In this document: in pieces, positions 58,770-64,000 of the stretch
How positions within the stretch are numbered: the first letter of the stretch is position 1
Layout: each line of letters starts with the position of its first letter
NCBI GenBank assembly: GCA_945883335.1
Contig: CAMCXI010000007.1
Span: 20,041-84,040, forward strand
DNA from: Candidatus Methylopumilus universalis
GTDB taxonomy: Bacteria > Pseudomonadota > Gammaproteobacteria > Burkholderiales > Methylophilaceae
DNA length: 64,000 bases
Reading direction: 5' to 3'
Notes under the pieces: model-generated
The model's input: only the letters and a program-made list of their open reading frames with translations
Told to the model about the DNA's origin: nothing
The model's database searches: none
Translations under genes and position numbers: made by a program

Positions 58770-60204
58770 ATGGTCTCTTGATGGCTGTGTCCGTGGGTCT
58801 AAATTCAAAGCTCGGAAAAATTGACGTATGCGCTGGAAATTTTCTCGCCAAGATGTCGTAATAGGTCCGGATAGATTCTACAAAAATGACCGGCGCCCCC
58901 CCATTTGCATAGCCAAACTTTGCCTTGCTGTAATATTTCGCTTTGTTAAGCATCGGCAAAGTAGTTTTAATGTCGGCCCAGCTGTTTGGATTAAGTCCCA
59001 TTTTTTTTGCCAAGACTCTGGCGTCCTCTAAGTGCGCAAAGCCAATATTGTAAGCAGCGAGAGCCATCCATGTGCGGTCTGGCTCAGGGATTTTTTCAGG
59101 CACTTGGCGCTTTAGAATATTGATGTATCGCGCGCCACCTAAAATACTTTGCTTAGCATCTAGTCTATCGGTGACACCTAAATCATCAGCAGTTTTTTCG
59201 GTGAGCATCATCATGCCACGCACGTTGGTGGGTGAGGTGTTGTACTGATCCCAGTGGGACTCTTGGTAGCTGATTGCTGCAATGAGGCGCCAATCAATGT
59301 CGTTAAGTTCCTGTGCGCTTTTAAAAATTGGCACAAACTTAGGGAGCACGCTTTGGGTTTGCGAAAAGAATTTTCTGACGTCTAACTGATTCAGTCGTTC
59401 GGTATGACCATGATAGCGATCCAATAAATTTTTAAGTGTCCCTTCTTTGCTTATTCGATCAAAAAACGCTAGCGACTTTTTATAAACCCACTCGTTGCCA
59501 TTTTTAGGGAAAGCCCAAGCAATTTTTTCCGGATTCCCAATGGCCATTCCCTTGCCTATATTTGGGTAGTAATTTTGCAAGATGGAGATAACGCGATCAT
59601 CGGCTACCGTATAATTAAGGAACCCCATGTTCACTTGCTCGAGTAGCTCGTCGGTGCTGGCGTCCTCCACCTCTTGGAATTTCAGCATGGTGTTTTGATT
59701 ATGCAAGGATTTTAGGCGCTCTGCGTAGCTGGAGCCTTTGGGGATGTGGATATGCTTTCCGAATAAATCCTGAAGCGCTTTGGGCTCATTGTTTTGATCG
59801 AGGCCATAAGCGACATGTTGCTGTACATCGAGGTAGGGCGTCCCAAAACGAATCAATTCGGCGCGCTCCTTGGTGATGCTTAAATTAGCCGCTGCGAGGT
59901 GCGCCTTGCCTTTTTGTAGGGTAGGTATGACGTCCGAGACCTTGTCGGCGACTATAAACTTGACCCTGTAGTCATCCCCTAGGTCCTTTATGAAAAGATT
60001 GACGAGATCATACTCAAGGCCGGCGAAGTTGCCCTTGCCATCTACATAGTAGGTGCCAGCTGCGTTGTAGGTCACAACGACCAGCTCTTTGGCGCCGCGG
60101 ACATCGGGGGCGCGTTGGTGCGAAAAATAGTAAAAAACGACCAGGCTTGCTAACACTAAGCTGGCAATTAGGGCAAAGGCGAAGGGCTTGCGCATCAATC
60201 TCAT
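58768..60204 (-). CDS. mltF: Membrane-bound lytic murein transglycosylase F
   Basis: The 478-residue protein has an N-terminal signal/anchor helix, a solute-binding family 3 domain (LVVVTYNAAGTYYVDGKGNF, then LEYDLVNLF) and a C-terminal lysozyme-like domain with the catalytic glutamate in ISYQESHWDQ followed by VRGMMMLT. This two-domain layout is MltF, which cleaves peptidoglycan non-hydrolytically. The ATG at 60202-60204 is preferred to TTG codons upstream; the exact start is uncertain. Confidence 0.93.
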   Translation of the reverse strand: MRLMRKPFAFALIASLVLASLVVFYYFSHQRAPDVRGAKELVVVTYNAAGTYYVDGKGNFAGLEYDLVNLFIKDLGDDYRVKFIVADKVSDVIPTLQKGKAHLAAANLSITKERAELIRFGTPYLDVQQHVAYGLDQNNEPKALQDLFGKHIHIPKGSSYAERLKSLHNQNTMLKFQEVEDASTDELLEQVNMGFLNYTVADDRVISILQNYYPNIGKGMAIGNPEKIAWAFPKNGNEWVYKKSLAFFDRISKEGTLKNLLDRYHGHTERLNQLDVRKFFSQTQSVLPKFVPIFKSAQELNDIDWRLIAAISYQESHWDQYNTSPTNVRGMMMLTEKTADDLGVTDRLDAKQSILGGARYINILKRQVPEKIPEPDRTWMALAAYNIGFAHLEDARVLAKKMGLNPNSWADIKTTLPMLNKAKYYSKAKFGYANGGAPVIFVESIRTYYDILARKFPAHTSIFPSFEFRPTDTAIKRP

Positions 60205-60353
60205 GAACTGAAGTTTCAACAACTTCTGTTCACTTGTCTAGTTAAAAAATGTTATTTTTTTATTACCTGTATTCACCCTTTAATAGTACCTGAATGGTCT
60301 TTATAAGTTTTTATGTTTGGTGTAGAGTTGCAAGTCTTTAATTTTCGAGAGAA

Positions 60354-61163
60354 ATGCATTCCATGAAAAAAACAGTATTGTGTCTATTGTTGGCATTCAC
60401 CAGTCAGTCAGTATTTTTAGTGGCCAACGCCGCTGATGATGCGCCTATTACCGTGAACGGCGTTACCTTATCAAGTGCGCTAGTTGAGCGTAGCGTTAGT
60501 CTCAACGTGCAGCAGGGTAAAAAAGACACACCTGAGCTGCGTAAATTAATCAAAGAAGAGTTTATTAATCGCGAAGTGGTCGCGCAGCAAGCTGCAAAGC
60601 TGGGCTTAGATAAAACGCCTGATGGGCAAGCTGCCTTTGCAGAGATGAAACGTAATTTCTTAGTAGAGTTGTTTCTAGCTGATTATGATAAAACGAATCC
60701 AATTACGGATGCTGCTATTAAAGCTGAATATGATAAACAGCTTGCTGCGATTGGTGATCAGGCTCAAGAGTATAAATTAAGTCATATCGTCACTAAAACA
60801 GAAGCTGATGCGCGTGCTTTGCTCGCGAGAATTAAGAAGGGTGAAACTTTTGCTAAAGTCGCTAAAGAGGCTTCCATTGATCCAAGTGCAAAAGACAGCG
60901 GTGCTTTAGGCTGGTTACTGCCTAACCAAATCATTCCAGCGGTTGCTAATGTGATTGTTAACTTAACAGAAGGTAGCGTGACCGCAGCGCCAATTCAAAC
61001 TGCTGGCGGTTGGCAATTGGTGCGTTTAGAAGAAAAACGTCCATTTAAAGCACCAAAGATTGAAGATGTGACACCGCAACTGCGTGCTACTTTGCAACAG
61101 CAGCAACGTGTTGATGCTATTAAAAAGTTAAGATCGTCTGCAAAAGTGACGGGTAATATGTAA
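60354..61163 (+). CDS. Periplasmic parvulin-type peptidyl-prolyl isomerase
   Basis: A 269-residue protein with a signal peptide (cleavage near ANA), a helical N-terminal chaperone region and a parvulin domain (YKLSHIVTKTEADARALLARI, DSGALGWLLPNQIIP). It assists folding of exported proteins in the manner of SurA/PpiC. The start may be the ATG at 60354, which has GAGAG just upstream, or the ATG at 60363. Confidence 0.9.
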   Translation: MHSMKKTVLCLLLAFTSQSVFLVANAADDAPITVNGVTLSSALVERSVSLNVQQGKKDTPELRKLIKEEFINREVVAQQAAKLGLDKTPDGQAAFAEMKRNFLVELFLADYDKTNPITDAAIKAEYDKQLAAIGDQAQEYKLSHIVTKTEADARALLARIKKGETFAKVAKEASIDPSAKDSGALGWLLPNQIIPAVANVIVNLTEGSVTAAPIQTAGGWQLVRLEEKRPFKAPKIEDVTPQLRATLQQQQRVDAIKKLRSSAKVTGNM

Positions 61164-61177
61164 TAAGCTTCGTCATT

Positions 61178-61211
61178 AAAAAAGGCGCTTGGAAATCCAA
61201 GCGCCTTTTTT
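61178..61211. terminator. Bidirectional terminator between PPIase and ybiT
   Basis: AAAAAGGCGCTTGG pairs perfectly with CCAAGCGCCTTTTT across a four-base loop, with T-runs on both strands. It ends both converging genes. Confidence 0.92.
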
Positions 61212-61231
61212 ATTGTGCAAGCTAAATCAGA

Positions 61232-62827
61232 TTATTCAATTTCTTGGCTTGCTAAGTAATCTTCATAATTGCCTGAATAATCAATAATGCCATCAGCACG
61301 TACATCTAAAATACGGGTTGCTAATGTGCTCACAAATTCTCGGTCATGACTCACGAAGAATAGGGTGCCGTTGTACTTATCTAACGCGGTATTCAATGAC
61401 TCAATCGACTCCATGTCCATATGGTTGGTCGGTTCATCCATCAGCAAGACATTGGTTTTTGCCAACATTAACTTACCAAACATCATACGGCCTTTTTCAC
61501 CGCCTGAAAGCACTTTGACTGACTTTTTAAAATCTTCGCCTGAGAATAACAATCGACCCAACATGCTACGCACGACTTGGTCATCATCACCCGCTTGCGT
61601 GAATTGCTTCATCCAGTCGAATAGATTAAGGTCTTCTTCGAAGTCTGCCGCATGGTCTTGGGCAAAGTAACCAATGTTGGCTTTTTCAGCCCATTTTACT
61701 GTGCCGTGATTAGGCTTTAAATCCCCTGCTAAACAACGTAGCAAGGTGGTTTTACCGATACCGTTTTCACCGATAATGGCGATTTTTTCGCCAGCTTCAA
61801 CTAATAAGTTAAAGTCGTTAAACAGCACGCGGTCAAAACCGTGGCTGAGTTTTTGAACTTCAACGGCATTGCGGTGTAACTTTTCGCGCTCATCATATTC
61901 AAAGCGTACGAATGGATATTGGCGGCTAGAAGGTTTGATGTCTTCGACCTTAATCTTATCGATTTGCTTAGCACGACTGGTCGCTTGTTTTGCTTTTGAT
62001 GCGTTCGCAGAGAAGCGGCGAACGAAGTCTTGTAAGTCAGCGATCTGTTGTTTTGCCTTAGCATTATCTTTAGCTTGCTGAGCGCGGGCCATGGTTGATG
62101 CTTCCATGAAGTCATCGTAGTTACCTGGGTAAACCGTCAGCTTGGCATAATCCATATCCGCGGTATGCGTACATACTTGGTTTAAGAAGTGGCGGTCATG
62201 CGAAATGATGATCATGGTGCAATTGCGGTTATTTAAAATATCTTCTAACCAGCGAATGGTGTTGATGTCCAAGTTGTTGGTTGGCTCATCTAGTAACAAG
62301 ATATCTGGATTCGCAAAAAGTGCTTGTGCTAGCAATACACGAAGCTTCCAACCCGGGGCAACTGAGCTCATTAAGCCGCTATGTTGGTCGATAGGAATGC
62401 CTACACCTAATAACAATTCGCCAGCACGTGCTTCAGCGGTGTAACCGTCATACTCTGCAAATACGGCTTCTAATTCCGCCGCTTTCATGTAGTCATCTTC
62501 AGTCGCCTCAAGGTTCATGTAGATCGCGTCTTTTTCTGACTTCGCATTCCACATTTGCTCGTGGCCCATCATCACCACATCCAGCACACGTTGGTCTTCG
62601 TAGCCAAATTGGTCTTGGCGGAGCCAAGCCATACGCTCATTGCTATCCAAAGCAATATTGCCTGCCGTTGGCTCGAGCACGCCCGCTAAGATTTTCATGA
62701 AGGTTGATTTTCCGCAACCATTCGCGCCAATGAGGCCGTAACGATTACCGTCGCCAAACTTTACTGAGACGTTTTCAAAAAGTGGCTTAGCGCCGAACTG
62801 CATGGTGATGTTGTTGCTAATAAGCAC
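61232..62827 (-). CDS. ybiT: ABC-F ATPase YbiT
   Basis: This 531-residue protein has two ABC ATPase domains and no membrane part: Walker A GANGCGKS and GENGIGKT, with LDEPTNNLD and MDEPTNHMD Walker B motifs, joined by a charged linker. The N-terminal block [20 protein letters not shown] closely matches YbiT. ABC-F proteins act on ribosomes. The start is a GTG at 62825-62827 with AGGAAT upstream. Confidence 0.95.
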   Translation of the reverse strand: MLISNNITMQFGAKPLFENVSVKFGDGNRYGLIGANGCGKSTFMKILAGVLEPTAGNIALDSNERMAWLRQDQFGYEDQRVLDVVMMGHEQMWNAKSEKDAIYMNLEATEDDYMKAAELEAVFAEYDGYTAEARAGELLLGVGIPIDQHSGLMSSVAPGWKLRVLLAQALFANPDILLLDEPTNNLDINTIRWLEDILNNRNCTMIIISHDRHFLNQVCTHTADMDYAKLTVYPGNYDDFMEASTMARAQQAKDNAKAKQQIADLQDFVRRFSANASKAKQATSRAKQIDKIKVEDIKPSSRQYPFVRFEYDEREKLHRNAVEVQKLSHGFDRVLFNDFNLLVEAGEKIAIIGENGIGKTTLLRCLAGDLKPNHGTVKWAEKANIGYFAQDHAADFEEDLNLFDWMKQFTQAGDDDQVVRSMLGRLLFSGEDFKKSVKVLSGGEKGRMMFGKLMLAKTNVLLMDEPTNHMDMESIESLNTALDKYNGTLFFVSHDREFVSTLATRILDVRADGIIDYSGNYEDYLASQEIE

Positions 62828-62865
62828 GGTTAATTCCTAAAGTCTTTTAATTGAATAGGTGTAGA

Positions 62866-63468
62866 TTAAAACTTGTTTTTAATGACGACCTCGTCCATCG
62901 CCAATTGGCCACCACGTGGCCAAGCATCCTTGATGCCTTTGCCCACAGTCACAAACATGGTTGGAATATGGTCCGCGGGCAAATTAAGCAATGTTGAAAC
63001 CGCATCAAAATCAAAGCCATCCATTGGGCAAGTGTCGTAGCCCATTTCTTTAGCCGCTAGCATAATATTCATCGCTGCCATGCCGCAAGAGCGCATCGCT
63101 TCGTCACGTTGCGCTTGTTCATTACCTGTATAGTATTGCTTAATCGCTGGTACTAAAAAATTTTGTACGGCTTCTGGTGCATCTTTCCAATAGCGCTCTG
63201 GTTGTTTTGCCCAAGCTTGAACATCCGCCACCAATACGACTAGAAGCGATGCTTCAGTGACTTGTGATTGATTCCAGCTTACTGCTTGGATTTGCGCACG
63301 CAGTGCTGCATCTTCCACGATCACAAAGCGCCAGTGTTGAATATTAAAAGCTGTTGGCGCGAGCATCGCGAGTGACATGAGCTTGCTAACCTCAGCTTCA
63401 CTCATTTTGTGCTTAGGATCATAAGCCTTAATTGAACGGCGTGTTTCTATTGCGGTTGTAACATTCAT
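62866..63468 (-). CDS. Nitroreductase family protein
   Basis: A 200-residue FMN-dependent oxidoreductase with the family's N-terminal ETRRSIKAYDPKHKMSE and APTAFNIQHWRFVIVED, and the C-terminal VTVGKGIKDAWPRGGQ. The substrate cannot be inferred. The ATG at 63466-63468 has GGA eight bases upstream; an ATG four codons earlier is possible. Confidence 0.9.
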   Translation of the reverse strand: MNVTTAIETRRSIKAYDPKHKMSEAEVSKLMSLAMLAPTAFNIQHWRFVIVEDAALRAQIQAVSWNQSQVTEASLLVVLVADVQAWAKQPERYWKDAPEAVQNFLVPAIKQYYTGNEQAQRDEAMRSCGMAAMNIMLAAKEMGYDTCPMDGFDFDAVSTLLNLPADHIPTMFVTVGKGIKDAWPRGGQLAMDEVVIKNKF

Positions 63469-63483
63469 CGTGAATTCCATCTC

Positions 63484-63984
63484 TTAATAAGTAATTGACA
63501 TAATCTCTAAATTCAAATCGCCCGCAGGCCTTTTCCAGCGAACGCTATCGCCAATTTTATGGCCTATGAGCGCGTTTGCTAGCGGTGAGGCAAAGCTGAC
63601 CGTACTCAATGCAATATCTGCTTCGTCTTCACCCACAATTTTGAAATGATGCTTTTTTCCTTCATCATCTTCAACCATCACCGTCGCCCCAAACACGACC
63701 GTTGGCGGGGCTTGGTCTTTTGGCGTTTCAACCAAAATCGCTTGTTCTAAACGCACTTGAACGTAGCGTAAATCTCTATCGACCATCGCTAAACGTTGCA
63801 CAGCGGTTGGGTCTTCTTTCTTTGGCGCTAATAATTCGCGCTCATCGAGTAAGGTGGCTTCTATTGCTTTTAACTGCGTTAAGCCATTCGGCGTGACATA
63901 GTTAGGAAGTTCGCTCATCGGACGTTCTGGCAGGTCTGTGCCTGCAAGTTCTAGATCATCTTCTTTAACAAAGCCACGACTCAA
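63484..63984 (-). CDS. greB: GreA/GreB-family transcription elongation factor
   Basis: The 166-residue protein has the GreB-like start MSRGFVKEDD, an N-terminal coiled-coil (residues about 40-85) and a C-terminal FKBP-like domain (FKIVGEDEADIALSTVSFAS, then PLANALIGHKIGD). It rescues backtracked RNA polymerase by stimulating transcript cleavage. The start is a TTG at 63982-63984. GreB-like is favoured over GreA by the N-terminus, though GreA-type paralogues also exist. Confidence 0.85.
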   Translation of the reverse strand: MSRGFVKEDDLELAGTDLPERPMSELPNYVTPNGLTQLKAIEATLLDERELLAPKKEDPTAVQRLAMVDRDLRYVQVRLEQAILVETPKDQAPPTVVFGATVMVEDDEGKKHHFKIVGEDEADIALSTVSFASPLANALIGHKIGDSVRWKRPAGDLNLEIMSITY

Positions 63985-64000
63985 AACTTATTCCCACTCA

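Overview
The window looks like an ordinary chromosomal stretch of a betaproteobacterium, most likely a methylotroph of the Methylophilaceae (Methylotenera/Methylophilus type). The basis is the moderate GC by eye, a soluble NAD-linked formate dehydrogenase operon (fdsGBA-fdhD-fdsD), an exaC-type aldehyde dehydrogenase with a DUF779 partner, the dapD/yffB/dapE/prmB gene order, and the overall housekeeping set. I see no insertion sequence, prophage, CRISPR array, rRNA or tRNA.

Layout. (1) 1-6955, minus strand: a tight nine-gene lipid-modification operon. In transcription order it holds a methyltransferase resembling plant coclaurine N-methyltransferase, DUF2878, DUF1295, a secreted DUF6134-like protein, a lipocalin lipoprotein, a fatty acid desaturase, a flavin amine-oxidase-like protein (COG2907), DUF1365, and a cyclopropane-fatty-acid synthase cut by the left edge. 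(2) 7061-8520, plus: msrA, a membrane-anchored PrxQ-type peroxiredoxin and a small unknown membrane protein. (3) 8495-11860: two paralogous secreted trypsin-like proteases with TPR tails flanking a small membrane protein, then DUF3429. (4) 11850-17039: a DNA-photorepair block with a photolyase-like protein whose domains appear in reversed order, a 49-residue DUF2256 zinc-ribbon protein, a CtpA protease, DUF429 and an FeS (6-4)-type photolyase. Families in blocks 1 and 4 are known elsewhere from light and singlet-oxygen regulons, so the first 17 kb may be a photo-oxidative stress region. (5) 17074-25169: prmB, dapE, yffB, dapD, an M48 lipoprotein, kup, xseA and dsbB. (6) 25180-32839: cysM, a 3'-5' exonuclease, rlmD, an orphan solute-binding lipoprotein, a YgiQ radical-SAM protein and a TraB/GumN protein. 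(7) 32911-40167: a second lipocalin, rhlE, rsuA, rpiA, a GST, a TrmH-type methylase, hslO, gluQ and DUF3301. (8) 40254-43718: amtB behind a clear sigma-54/NtrC control region, then exaC with DUF779. (9) 44024-50042: formate dehydrogenase. (10) 50086-63984: ispD, ispF, smr, trxB, ftsK, lolA, rarA, serS, mltF, a parvulin PPIase, ybiT, a nitroreductase and a GreB-like factor.

How the parts work together: formate oxidation feeds NADH at the end of C1 oxidation, with FdhD as the sulfur-transfer maturase encoded inside the operon. The 0-17 kb region combines membrane lipid remodelling, repair of oxidised methionine, peroxide removal and light-driven DNA repair. The remaining genes are mostly envelope and translation housekeeping. 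No gene-free stretch reaches 300 bases; the longest are 9548-9831, 40168-40455 and 43719-44023, and their contents are described in the entries.
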